Below are positions 25,702 through 34,237 of a stretch of DNA of 50,563 nucleotides, in pieces. Below the pieces are notes generated by a model. It had not been told where the DNA came from. It was given only the letters and a program-made list of their open reading frames with translations, and did not search any database. This stretch comes from Planctomycetota bacterium (GTDB lineage: Bacteria > Planctomycetota > Phycisphaerae > WQYP01). The stretch spans positions 1 to 50,563 of the forward strand of contig JAKAEB010000025.1 in assembly GCA_021818445.1 (NCBI GenBank), in the 5' to 3' direction. How positions within the stretch are numbered: the stretch's first letter is position 1; each line of letters opens with the position of its first letter. The position numbers and the translations under genes were made by a program.

Positions 25702-26688
25702 TTAAGCCGCGGCCGGAATACCCAGCTTTTGGCGATAATAGGCAATTGTCCGCAGCAGGCCATCGCGGCGGCTGACGGTAGGCTCCCACCCCAGCAGTTT
25801 TTTGGCAAGGGTGATATCCGGACAGCGCTGGCGCGGATCATCGGGTGGCAAAGGGGCGTGGCGGATAACACTTTTTGATCCGCACAAATCTCTGATTTCT
25901 TGGGCGATCTGCATAACCGATACCTCATCGGGGTTACCGATGTTGACGGGCAGGTGGTAGTCCGGCGATTCCATCAACAGCAGGAAGCCGCGAATTTCGT
26001 CATCCACGTAACAGAGCGACCGGGTTTGCGACCCATCCCCCTGAACGGTAAGCGGTTCACCTTGAAGAGCCTGCTTAATAAATGCCACCACCACCCGGCC
26101 ATCATCCACCGCCAAACGGGGTCCGTAGGTGTTGAAAATGCGGACGATCCGGGTGTCCACACCGCGTTCCCTGTGATAGGCCATGGCGGCGGCCTCCATG
26201 AAGCGTTTACTTTCATCGTACATGCTGCGCATGCCGACGGAATTAACATTTCCCCAATAGGTTTCCTTCTGCGGATGCTCCAGCGGGTCGCCGTAGCATT
26301 CACTGGTGGAGGCGACGAATATCCGCGCCCGGCATTTTTCAGCCAGTTCCAGAAGTTCGATGGTGGTAATGGCGTTGACTTTAAGCGTGATTACCTGCTG
26401 CTTGACATACCCCACCGGACTGGCCGGGCTGGCCAGATGCCAGATGCGGTCAAATGTCTGACCTTTTAACTCCGACGGCAGTCCGCGGGCCAGATCGGCG
26501 GTGATCAATTTAAACTTGGGATGGGTTCTGAGGTGGCTGATGTTTTCGCCTGAACCGGTAATCATGGAATCTACACCGGTGACTTCATGGCCCATATCGA
26601 GGAGGCGGTCGGTTAAATGCGATCCTAAAAATCCCGCCGCTCCCGTTACCAGCACCCGCTGCACACTTGAATTCATCATGCAAGACAT
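25702..26688 (-). CDS. UDP-glucuronate decarboxylase-like NAD-dependent epimerase
   Basis: An extended short-chain dehydrogenase of 328 residues. RVLVTGAAGFLGSHLTDRLL binds NAD, and ASTSECYGDPLEHPQKETYW and MRSMYDESKRFMEAA give the catalytic Ser/Tyr/Lys, with the YDESK form. The ECYGDP and MYDESKR motifs are those of UDP-xylose synthase (UXS), which makes UDP-xylose from UDP-glucuronate. A 4,6-dehydratase-related activity cannot be excluded. It lies downstream of the RND transporter and aminotransferase on the same strand. Confidence 0.85.
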   Translation of the reverse strand: MSCMMNSSVQRVLVTGAAGFLGSHLTDRLLDMGHEVTGVDSMITGSGENISHLRTHPKFKLITADLARGLPSELKGQTFDRIWHLASPASPVGYVKQQVITLKVNAITTIELLELAEKCRARIFVASTSECYGDPLEHPQKETYWGNVNSVGMRSMYDESKRFMEAAAMAYHRERGVDTRIVRIFNTYGPRLAVDDGRVVVAFIKQALQGEPLTVQGDGSQTRSLCYVDDEIRGFLLLMESPDYHLPVNIGNPDEVSVMQIAQEIRDLCGSKSVIRHAPLPPDDPRQRCPDITLAKKLLGWEPTVSRRDGLLRTIAYYRQKLGIPAAA

Positions 26689-26746
26689 CCGATTTCAATC
26701 GAAACAGTTACCCAAACCGAAGTTATATTAACCGAAAAAACCACCA

Positions 26747-29482
26747 TTACACGTCATCGTCCCGGTCATACACATCGGCATAAATGTTTTTATGCGCCAG
26801 CCGCCACATCAGGACAGGCCGAATCACCAGGATGGCCGCCAGATAGATGCAGGCGATGCCGAGTGTCATGACCAAGCCGAGGCTCGCGATGCCGCGATCG
26901 CGTCCAAGGGCCAGAAATCCGAAGGCGGAACAGGTGACAAATGCACACATCAGCAGGGCGCGTTCACTTACATCCCAGAAGCGCCATACCCGGCGTGGAT
27001 TATGCATACTCTCACGATATCGATGCGTCATAAATACGCCGTATTCATGTCCAGCCCCGATTAATATCGGCATGGCAAAAAAATTAGCGAAGTTCCAATT
27101 CAGATGTAAAAGCCCCATAACGCAGGCCAGCATCGGCAACCCGAGCAGCAAAACGCTGACGGTAAGAACGGTTTGCCCGATCCGCCGCAGGTCGATAAAA
27201 ACAATAATTAGTACCAGCGCCAGCGCCAAAACAGTGCACTGCGTAAATGCCTGTTTAATTGACTTGGTGGAATCGTAAAGCTGGGGTGCAATGCCGGTCA
27301 AATTCATATCGGCAGGCACCAGACCTCCAACGCGCGAGGCCCCAATGCCTTTGATTCCCCGCAGCGCCCGGACAAAATCGTGCAGATTTTTGTCGATCCA
27401 TAGATTCCAACGCGGATAAATATAAAGCGCCCAAACCCCGGATCGACCAATGAAATGACTCCGCACCTCCGACGGAAGTTGGTGCGGGCGAATGGGTGGT
27501 GGCGATAGCGCGGTGGCGAGTTTTTGCAGCGAGTGCACCCACTGATGCTGCCACAGGTTGAGGCGGACGGCGGCAATAGCCGGCGACATGCGGTGCAGTG
27601 CGGTCGCAAGCGCATCGAGTGCATGGGCGGCGGCGGTCTGGTGCCCATGGTGCATCTTCATGGACGCCGCCAGGTTTCGCACGGCGCTAAAAAGGGGCGC
27701 TATATCGGCCGAATGCAATGCGGGAGGTGGCTGCCAGACAATAGAAGCAAGCTGTCGACTTCCACGTGAGAGAAGCTTTTGATTATCGATGGCGTCGTAA
27801 AGGCTGCTGGTGGAGATAATTTGTGAATTGGGTTTTATGGTGCGGTTCAGGCGCAACTGTAAGTTGCCCAGCTTCCGCGGGTGGTGCGATAGCACCACGG
27901 CGTACCAGGAGGGCATATCTTTAATAAGCGCAACGGATCGGAGGCCAGGTGCCTGGAGTTTGAGTAAATTGGGGTCGAACTTTACGTTGAGGGCGAAGGG
28001 GCACAGTCCCCCGATTACAGCGAGCCAGAGCGCCAAGGGTCCAAAATTGAGCCAATTGGCCCGGGGTGGGGGTTTGTGAAGCGAATATCGCCTCGCGGTG
28101 GGAACCGACTTGAGCCTCGGGGGCCATAAGGTCAGCATGGCCGGGAGCACGGTAAAGCCCGCGACAAGCGAGAAGAGCAGCCCGCCCCCGGCAATGAGGC
28201 CCAGTTCCGCATCGCCGGTGAAGTGTGTAGTCAAAGCCACCAAAAACGCGGCCGATGCCCCGCAGCAGGCCGTGGCCACCGCCGGGCCGGAATAGCGGAA
28301 CACGCGCATCCATACGGCCGCCGGGCGGGAATAGCGGCGTACCTCATGCCGGTAGCGAACCAATATTTGAATAATATAATCCATACCGATGCCGATCATC
28401 GCGATGACAAACACCGTTGAAAGAAGATTAAGTCGGCCGACTGCGAGCGTGGCATAGCCAAACGTCCATGCGATGGCCGCCACCAATGAAAGCCCGGCTG
28501 CCACGGCCAGCCATACCGATCGCAGCATTAAAATCAGCCCGATGACGACCACCGACATGGCCAGGGCCTCGGCCCAATTGGTATCGTGCGTGGTGATGCG
28601 CATCTCATCGGCGGCCAGCACGGGGCGCCCGGTCAGACCGAAACGAAATTCCGAAGCATAAGGTCGGGCGGCCTGCTTCACGGCGGCCTGAATCTTCTCC
28701 AGTGGTCGGGATACTGCGGCCAATGAATCGTAGGTAAAACGGGGGTACACATTAATGACCAGCAGATAGCGACGGGCGTCGCTGGCGGCATGAAAATAAT
28801 AATACCCCTGGTCCGCCGGGGTGGGGGCACCTCCGGGCATTAAGATGTGGCCAATCGCCTGCCCGAGAGCGGGATTTTTGTGAGGATACCTCAGCGATAC
28901 GCGCAGTGAGTCGGCCAGGCGGTGCAAAAACACCATGCCACGTTCGCCTGTGAGCGGGAAGTGTGTAAAGAGCGTCAGCAACCGGTTTTTGCCCAGCAAC
29001 CGGTTTTTCAATGCAGATTGACCGGTGAACAATTGCGCCAGCCGGGCCACCATGGGTTGGGCGGCAGCGGCCTCGGCCACCTGCCGATGGGATGCAAAGC
29101 AGATGGCGCGGGTGCCGAGCTTTTTCATGGGCACATGGGAGTCAACTGCCTGCACATACGCCTTGAGTTGGCGTAGTTGATGCGTCACGGCATTAGCGGC
29201 AGCGATCCATTGCCGGGCGGGCGGCGGTGCGTGGTTATGGCGAGGGGTAATAACCACATAGGCGGCCTCATTTTCAGGAAAGTCATGTACGTATTGAAGG
29301 TAGCGGTGGAAGAACGGTACACGGGAAGAAAAAAGTTTGTTCTGATCGGTTGATATGGGCAGAAAAAAGACCGCCAGCAGTGCACCGAGCACCGTCAAAG
29401 CCGATCCGAATGCCACGACCCAGCGCGGATGACGAATCACCAGCAGGACGAACGTGAGCATTTTCCGTTGGATCAGATGCAT
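26747..29482 (-). CDS. MMPL/RND-family transporter, HpnN-like
   Basis: A 911-residue protein with two repeats of a six-helix MMPL domain and two large periplasmic loops. The first repeat has VFVIAMIGIGMDYIIQILVR (GxxxDY motif) and the second FANFFAMPILIGAGHEYGVF; these carry the sterol-sensing-like conserved charged and Gly residues. The N-terminus HPRWVVAFGSALTVLGALLA is a typical RND first helix. Proteins of this type export lipids; HpnN moves hopanoids to the outer membrane. The aminotransferase immediately upstream strengthens that idea, but no hopene cyclase gene is in the window. Confidence 0.85.
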   Translation of the reverse strand: MHLIQRKMLTFVLLVIRHPRWVVAFGSALTVLGALLAVFFLPISTDQNKLFSSRVPFFHRYLQYVHDFPENEAAYVVITPRHNHAPPPARQWIAAANAVTHQLRQLKAYVQAVDSHVPMKKLGTRAICFASHRQVAEAAAAQPMVARLAQLFTGQSALKNRLLGKNRLLTLFTHFPLTGERGMVFLHRLADSLRVSLRYPHKNPALGQAIGHILMPGGAPTPADQGYYYFHAASDARRYLLVINVYPRFTYDSLAAVSRPLEKIQAAVKQAARPYASEFRFGLTGRPVLAADEMRITTHDTNWAEALAMSVVVIGLILMLRSVWLAVAAGLSLVAAIAWTFGYATLAVGRLNLLSTVFVIAMIGIGMDYIIQILVRYRHEVRRYSRPAAVWMRVFRYSGPAVATACCGASAAFLVALTTHFTGDAELGLIAGGGLLFSLVAGFTVLPAMLTLWPPRLKSVPTARRYSLHKPPPRANWLNFGPLALWLAVIGGLCPFALNVKFDPNLLKLQAPGLRSVALIKDMPSWYAVVLSHHPRKLGNLQLRLNRTIKPNSQIISTSSLYDAIDNQKLLSRGSRQLASIVWQPPPALHSADIAPLFSAVRNLAASMKMHHGHQTAAAHALDALATALHRMSPAIAAVRLNLWQHQWVHSLQKLATALSPPPIRPHQLPSEVRSHFIGRSGVWALYIYPRWNLWIDKNLHDFVRALRGIKGIGASRVGGLVPADMNLTGIAPQLYDSTKSIKQAFTQCTVLALALVLIIVFIDLRRIGQTVLTVSVLLLGLPMLACVMGLLHLNWNFANFFAMPILIGAGHEYGVFMTHRYRESMHNPRRVWRFWDVSERALLMCAFVTCSAFGFLALGRDRGIASLGLVMTLGIACIYLAAILVIRPVLMWRLAHKNIYADVYDRDDDV

Positions 29483-29532
29483 GGAGAATCATCATGAATG
29501 GCCGGGGCGACTGCATTAAATGAAAATGTCAT

Positions 29533-30939
29533 TCACCCCGCCCGCATCACATTTTTGGCCAAGCCCATGACCGTATCCCACGCGGCACCGGGAATGCGCT
29601 GGGTGTCGGCAAGCGTTTCATCCATGGCCTTCAAAAACCAATCCATATCCGCCTGAGTCACCACCAGCGGGGGCAAAAATTTAATCACCTCGGTGTGATA
29701 TCCCGCCACCTGCGTCAGGATACGGTGCTTCTGCATAAGGGGGACGACAATCATCTGGCCGAAAACACCGAAGTTTAATTTGTGCAGGGCGTCCCATGCA
29801 AGACGCAATTTAATGGATTTTTCCGGTTTGGCAAAATCAATTCCAAACATCAGACCCTTGCCCCGCACGTCGGTGACAAAGGGGCAGTTCCGGCCGATCT
29901 CGCGCAGGCGGCGGATGGTGTCCTCACCCAACGTGGCGGCATTTTCCACCAGATGCTCATCTTCAATGACCTGAATACTGGCCATGGCGGCGGCCATTGC
30001 CAGATCATTCTGGCCATAGGTGTTGGAATGAACCACGCAGCGTTCCATGGTATTAAAAACGGTCTCCATGATGCGTGCCTTGCAGATAATGGCTCCCACC
30101 GGTACAAAGCCGCCGGAGAGACCCTTGGCCACACAGACGATATCAGGCTCGACGCCCGGCCAATGCTGAAAGCAGAACCATTTGCCTGTACGCCCCATGC
30201 CCGACTGTACTTCATCAAGAATTAACAAGGTGCCCGACTTCTGGCACAATCGCTGGGCTTCAAGGAGGTAACCATCGGCGACCACTTCGCAGGTCTTGCC
30301 TTGAATAGGTTCAAGGATAAACGCGGCCACATCGCCACCGGCCAGCGCCTTTTCAAGGGCGGCCAGATCGTTGAAAGGCACTTCGACCGAGCCGGGCACC
30401 GGATCACCAAAGCGTTCGCGAAAAAAATTTGCCCCGTTGACGGAAAGCGATCCGGCGGTCAGACCATGAAATGCATTATGGCAATGCACCACCTTTTGCC
30501 GTCCGGTGACACAGCGGGCAAATTTGAGAGCCCCCTCCACCGATTCTGTGCCGCTGTTGGTAAAAAATACCCGCCATAGGCCCTCGGGCATGTGGCGAAT
30601 AAGCCCTTTGGCCACCAGACCGCTTAATATGCTGCAATCCATGCGGACGAGATTGGGGCTTTCGGAGTCGATCATTTCTTTGAGGGCCTCGCGCAGACGC
30701 GGATGGTTGCGCCCCAGCATAAACACGCCCCAGCCTGTGAGTAAATCAAGGTATTGATTGCCCTGACCATCCCACAGATACGGCCCAAGCCCACGCGTAT
30801 AGTTTTTATCAAAGCCAATGGCCTTAAGCATCTTAACGAATGCCGGGTTGATGTACTCCTGATGCAGCGCGTATTGCGACCCGCGATGCTCTTGAACCCA
30901 GTCAATAAAACTGCCCGTTTGGACGTTGGTCATCTTCAT
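29533..30939 (-). CDS. Class III PLP-dependent aminotransferase, HpnO/acetylornithine-type
   Basis: A 468-residue aminotransferase. FFTNSGTESVEGALKFARCV binds PLP phosphate, TLLILDEVQSGMGRTGKWFC holds the catalytic Asp, and DIVCVAKGLSGGFVPVGAII holds the Schiff-base Lys. It resembles acetylornithine, putrescine and lysine aminotransferases. HpnO, the hopanoid enzyme that forms aminobacteriohopanetriol, belongs to the same group and would make sense next to an HpnN-like transporter. The end of the protein is slightly longer than in ornithine-type enzymes. The precise substrate is unresolved. Confidence 0.85.
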   Translation of the reverse strand: MKMTNVQTGSFIDWVQEHRGSQYALHQEYINPAFVKMLKAIGFDKNYTRGLGPYLWDGQGNQYLDLLTGWGVFMLGRNHPRLREALKEMIDSESPNLVRMDCSILSGLVAKGLIRHMPEGLWRVFFTNSGTESVEGALKFARCVTGRQKVVHCHNAFHGLTAGSLSVNGANFFRERFGDPVPGSVEVPFNDLAALEKALAGGDVAAFILEPIQGKTCEVVADGYLLEAQRLCQKSGTLLILDEVQSGMGRTGKWFCFQHWPGVEPDIVCVAKGLSGGFVPVGAIICKARIMETVFNTMERCVVHSNTYGQNDLAMAAAMASIQVIEDEHLVENAATLGEDTIRRLREIGRNCPFVTDVRGKGLMFGIDFAKPEKSIKLRLAWDALHKLNFGVFGQMIVVPLMQKHRILTQVAGYHTEVIKFLPPLVVTQADMDWFLKAMDETLADTQRIPGAAWDTVMGLAKNVMRAG

Positions 30940-30998
30940 TCACCTACCGGCAAAGCCAATTTCGGTGCAGCATTATAGCGCAATGATGACCATTTTTG

Positions 30999-32420
30999 TC
31001 ACTTGCCGGGTTGGGCAGTCAAGGGATGACGCGGTGGCAACCGGCGCGGCGGCAGAAGATTGATGGTCAACTTCAAGACTTTTCCCTGGCGTAGCAGGCT
31101 GACGGGGATGTCATCCGGACGATGACGCGCCGCCTTGATGATCGCGTGGAGTTGGTTAATGGGCATCTGATCTATCGTTAAAAGAATATCGTGCCGTCGG
31201 ATACCGGCGCGCTGGGCCGGCGAGTGGGGAAAAACCATTTGAACCAATGCGGCGGGTTGGGCGGCAATGGCGGGGTAAATCGAGCGTAACTTGGAATGCG
31301 GCGGCAATATTTGGTATTTGATCCCAAAGCGCGGGCCGGTAGCAAAACCAGTTTCAATAAACTGTCGGAGGATGGAAAACTTCCCCCCCATCACCATCGC
31401 CCGGTTGCTGCTGGAGACGGCGACCAACCGACCTTTGACGTCGATGAAGAAGCGCGGCAAATGCACCATTTGAAAAAAGCTATTGATGCGGTTACCACCG
31501 CGCCGGAAGTGGCCGCGACGCGGGGTATTTGCGCGCCGCTTATGATGCCAATATCGCCGGTTCCAGTGCATCTGTCCGCAGAGATGCACCCATTTAATAC
31601 CGGGTGATCCGCCGTTGATGGCAAGCACCATTTCCGCCTGCCTGGGCCAGCGGGGAGCCAGCGTAATGCCTGGTACCTCCGCCCGCGCCGGAAGTTGCAG
31701 TTCCGTGATGTCGCGGTGAAAGTCCACACCCAGAACGGTGGCCATGCAGGTCCGCCCATCGGGGGTGGTGACCGCAATTTTTTTATTTGACGCCCCCACC
31801 CCCAACACACTAAGCACCAGCACATGACCGTGCTGGCCGGTGACCAAGCCGTATACACGGTTGCGCAGGCCATCATGGTATGACTCGATGCGCAGGTGGA
31901 CGGCTTCAAGTATCGGCATCAGATGCGGATTGCCGAATGCGTGAAGTTTCATGACCAAAAACCGCTGCAGAAGAAAAAGCTGGCCTATCGGGTTCTTCTG
32001 GAGGTGCTTCAACCAACGATTATCGCCATCAGGCTCTCTTTTTTGTTTTTGCCCGTGGTCAATATCCGGACGTATGGTGATTGACGGACTGCGACCACTG
32101 AAAGGGCGTGGCCTCATTGGCCGGAAGTGATGGGCAGCAACCCAATGCTCTTCCCACTCGATAAAGCGATGACGAAGCGGGGGCGGCAGCATGTTGGCTA
32201 CATCGCGGCTCAGGTGCACTTCCACCAGCGACTGCGCCACGTACTGGTACATGTGGCGGGTCTCGCGATCAAAGGCTGCGGCCTGCTCCATGGAAGGCGG
32301 ACGTAAGGTGGCAGTATAGTTTGGGGTGCGGGCCCGGGCCGTAGCGGCGAAGGAGGATACCAGCGCAAGCAATCCACCGGCCGCTGCCGTGGCGAGTCGC
32401 ATCCGTAGATTCATACGCAA
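30999..32420 (-). CDS. HtrA-like PDZ protein lacking catalytic residues
   Basis: A 473-residue exported protein with a signal peptide ending ATARA. The trypsin-like fold is traceable: GLVTGQHGHVLVLSVLG aligns with the HtrA segment G.GHILTNAHVV, TTPDGRTCMATVLGVDFHRD with SDGREFKAKVVG.D.RTD, and KGRLVAVSSS with DGEVIGINT. The catalytic Asp (Asp237) is kept, but the His position (about residue 205) is Val and the GNSGGP motif is gone, so it should not cleave peptides. A PDZ domain follows (about 390-457: FPHSPAQRAGIRRHDILLTI). It is the third gene of a sigma/anti-sigma operon, where DegS or MucD is often found. Confidence 0.75.
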   Translation of the reverse strand: MRMNLRMRLATAAAGGLLALVSSFAATARARTPNYTATLRPPSMEQAAAFDRETRHMYQYVAQSLVEVHLSRDVANMLPPPLRHRFIEWEEHWVAAHHFRPMRPRPFSGRSPSITIRPDIDHGQKQKREPDGDNRWLKHLQKNPIGQLFLLQRFLVMKLHAFGNPHLMPILEAVHLRIESYHDGLRNRVYGLVTGQHGHVLVLSVLGVGASNKKIAVTTPDGRTCMATVLGVDFHRDITELQLPARAEVPGITLAPRWPRQAEMVLAINGGSPGIKWVHLCGQMHWNRRYWHHKRRANTPRRGHFRRGGNRINSFFQMVHLPRFFIDVKGRLVAVSSSNRAMVMGGKFSILRQFIETGFATGPRFGIKYQILPPHSKLRSIYPAIAAQPAALVQMVFPHSPAQRAGIRRHDILLTIDQMPINQLHAIIKAARHRPDDIPVSLLRQGKVLKLTINLLPPRRLPPRHPLTAQPGK

Positions 32421-32434
32421 TTGAACTCCATGAA

Positions 32435-32974
32435 TTAAAAAATACCCTCGCTGGCAACCTGGACTTTGGGTGTTGATTTACGCGGCGCAAGTTTTTGTTC
32501 CAGCCGATAGGCGCGGACAAATTTTTCCGCCTGCTGGAAGGTTGTAAACGTTTGCGAAACCCGTGTGCCATCGTGGAGGGTGATATCGACGGTATAACCC
32601 ACGATGGGGGTGGAGGTTACCGCAGCCGGTGCCATCGGTTTGGCACGGCCGGCCAAAAACCCGCCAACCGCGGTAAGCACCAAAACGGCCGCGGCGGCCG
32701 ATATGCGTAAAAATTTTATAATCCGGGTGGGGGCGAGAGTACCGGCTCCGTGCATGGCCGAAAGCGCCAAGGCGGATTGCCGCTGCGCCTCGTCATCGGA
32801 CGGCATATCAAGCTGCCACGCCAAATCGCGCAGGTTTCGCAGAGCTTTTTCATGGGCGAAGCGCGCGGCAAGGGCCGCATCCTGCGCCAGCCGCTGATCG
32901 AACTCGCGCTGCTGATCGGCGGTAAGTTCGCCATCCAAGGCCAAGTTTATCCATTCGTTCGTCTGCATTTTCAT
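32435..32974 (-). CDS. Membrane-bound anti-sigma factor-like protein
   Basis: The 179-residue protein starts MKMQTNEWINLALDGELTAD, typical of anti-sigma N-termini (short acidic helix before DGEL). One membrane helix lies near its middle (ISAAAAVLVLTAVGGFLAG), with about 55 residues outside. No HxxxCxxC zinc motif is visible. The ATG at 32974 is chosen for its AGGAAAG upstream; a longer frame to 33028 would overlap less plausible sequence. It lies between the sigma factor and the HtrA-like gene (14 bases to the latter), which supports its role. Confidence 0.7.
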   Translation of the reverse strand: MKMQTNEWINLALDGELTADQQREFDQRLAQDAALAARFAHEKALRNLRDLAWQLDMPSDDEAQRQSALALSAMHGAGTLAPTRIIKFLRISAAAAVLVLTAVGGFLAGRAKPMAPAAVTSTPIVGYTVDITLHDGTRVSQTFTTFQQAEKFVRAYRLEQKLAPRKSTPKVQVASEGIF

Positions 32975-33091
32975 ATCACACCCGCTTTCCTGCACATCGG
33001 AATTTGCCACCGTTGTGCCTTGAGCCAAGTATCCTTTTTCAGCCTCTCTACGTAATTTATGACAACACCGGGGGACTTATCACCCGCACGG

Positions 33092-33628
33092 TCATTTCTC
33101 CATCATGTGCTCGCGCAACAATTCAGCCAGCCGCGTTCGCCCGCGATGCAGCCATGTTTTAACCTGTGCTTCGGTCGCCTGCATCATCTCGGCAATCTCG
33201 CGATACCCCATCTCCTGCTGTTCTCTCAAAATCATCGCCTCGCGCCAATTGGCCGGCAGGCCCGCCATGTAACGCCGCACCATTTCAATCACCTCGCGCG
33301 TCATCGGGATGGTTGCCGGGTCCTGTTCGTCGCCCAGCGAGTCCATGGTTGCCGGATCTGCATCCAATGACTGGCCAAGCTTTCGGCGACGGCAACTGAT
33401 CACATTTCGCGAAACCGCCTTGGCCATCAGCGACCAGCCGCCATCCGACCAATCGTAACGCTCATGATGCCGAAACAACTTCAGCAGCGCGTCCTGCACT
33501 AAATCTTCGGCTTGTTTGGCATCGCGGGCCTGCCCGCCCAACATGGACCGCGCCAAGCCAATCAGGCGAGCCATATTAGCAACCACGGCGGTTTCAAATT
33601 GTTTCGTCGCCGCATTGGGCTCAGCCAT
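33092..33628 (-). CDS. ECF-type RNA polymerase sigma factor
   Basis: Length is 178 residues. The region-2 segment reads DAKQAEDLVQDALLKLFRHH and contacts the -10 element and core polymerase. Region 4 ends with MGYREIAEMMQATEAQVKTW followed by LHRGRTRLAELLRE, the helix-turn-helix that reads the -35. The linker is typical. It leads an operon with an anti-sigma-like membrane protein and an HtrA-like exported protein, the standard layout of an envelope-stress system. Confidence 0.9.
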   Translation of the reverse strand: MAEPNAATKQFETAVVANMARLIGLARSMLGGQARDAKQAEDLVQDALLKLFRHHERYDWSDGGWSLMAKAVSRNVISCRRRKLGQSLDADPATMDSLGDEQDPATIPMTREVIEMVRRYMAGLPANWREAMILREQQEMGYREIAEMMQATEAQVKTWLHRGRTRLAELLREHMMEK

Positions 33629-34237
33629 GATGCCATCCGAAACTCATACCAGCCCCAACGCTCCAACATCGAGTCAGTTGCGAATTCTACCTCAAAACCC
33701 GCACTGCAACTTGCGCTGCCAGTGCCAATTATCGGCGAAGGCTTTCGCTGCGGGTCATCCGCCTTGCGGACCACGTATTCCGCCAATCGCCGTCATGAAA
33801 CAGCCGTAATGTCCGGCCCGACAATTGCGGGGATCGCGATTGGCTGCCGACGGCCAGGAGCCTGTCGGAGTAATAGCAGGGACTGCGACGGCATGGATTT
33901 TGGCGAACCACACTAAAAAAGCCGGTCAAATTTATTCGCAAAACAAAATAATTATTTTAATTTACAGGCCGATACTGCGGACGTCCACTTTCCGATTCAT
34001 CCGGCTCATTACCCGCCAATTTATGTCCGATATAACGGCGGTGATGATGTCCGTGGTTATAGAGCCTGTTTGGAAACTCCGCCGGGGGCGCCTTGGGGCG
34101 GCAAACAGGCTCTTGGGTAAATTCGATTTGGCACTTACTCTTATGAGAGTTATATTTAAGGCGTTGGTCTGTTGCACTTGTGACAGAACGAGAAGGCATG
34201 CCGCGGGAGCGAGCAATCTTAAAGTCTTATTGATTGG
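33629..34237. other. Intergenic stretch of about 600 bp
   Basis: No gene is supported; the open frames overlap on both strands with no domain. It contains the palindromic element at 34062-34113. The A/T-rich portion around 33940-33965 may hold promoters for the flanking genes but I cannot pick one out. Confidence 0.4.
34062..34113. repeat. 52-bp palindromic element with AGAGCCTGTTTG ends
   Basis: AGAGCCTGTTTG (34062-34073) is the exact inverse of CAAACAGGCTCT (34102-34113). Inside, CCGCC and GGCGG can extend the stem. The left end shares agcctgtttggaaactccgc with the 25405 element. It may be an internally deleted form of that MITE-like element, or a strong RNA hairpin; no T-run follows. Confidence 0.6.
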
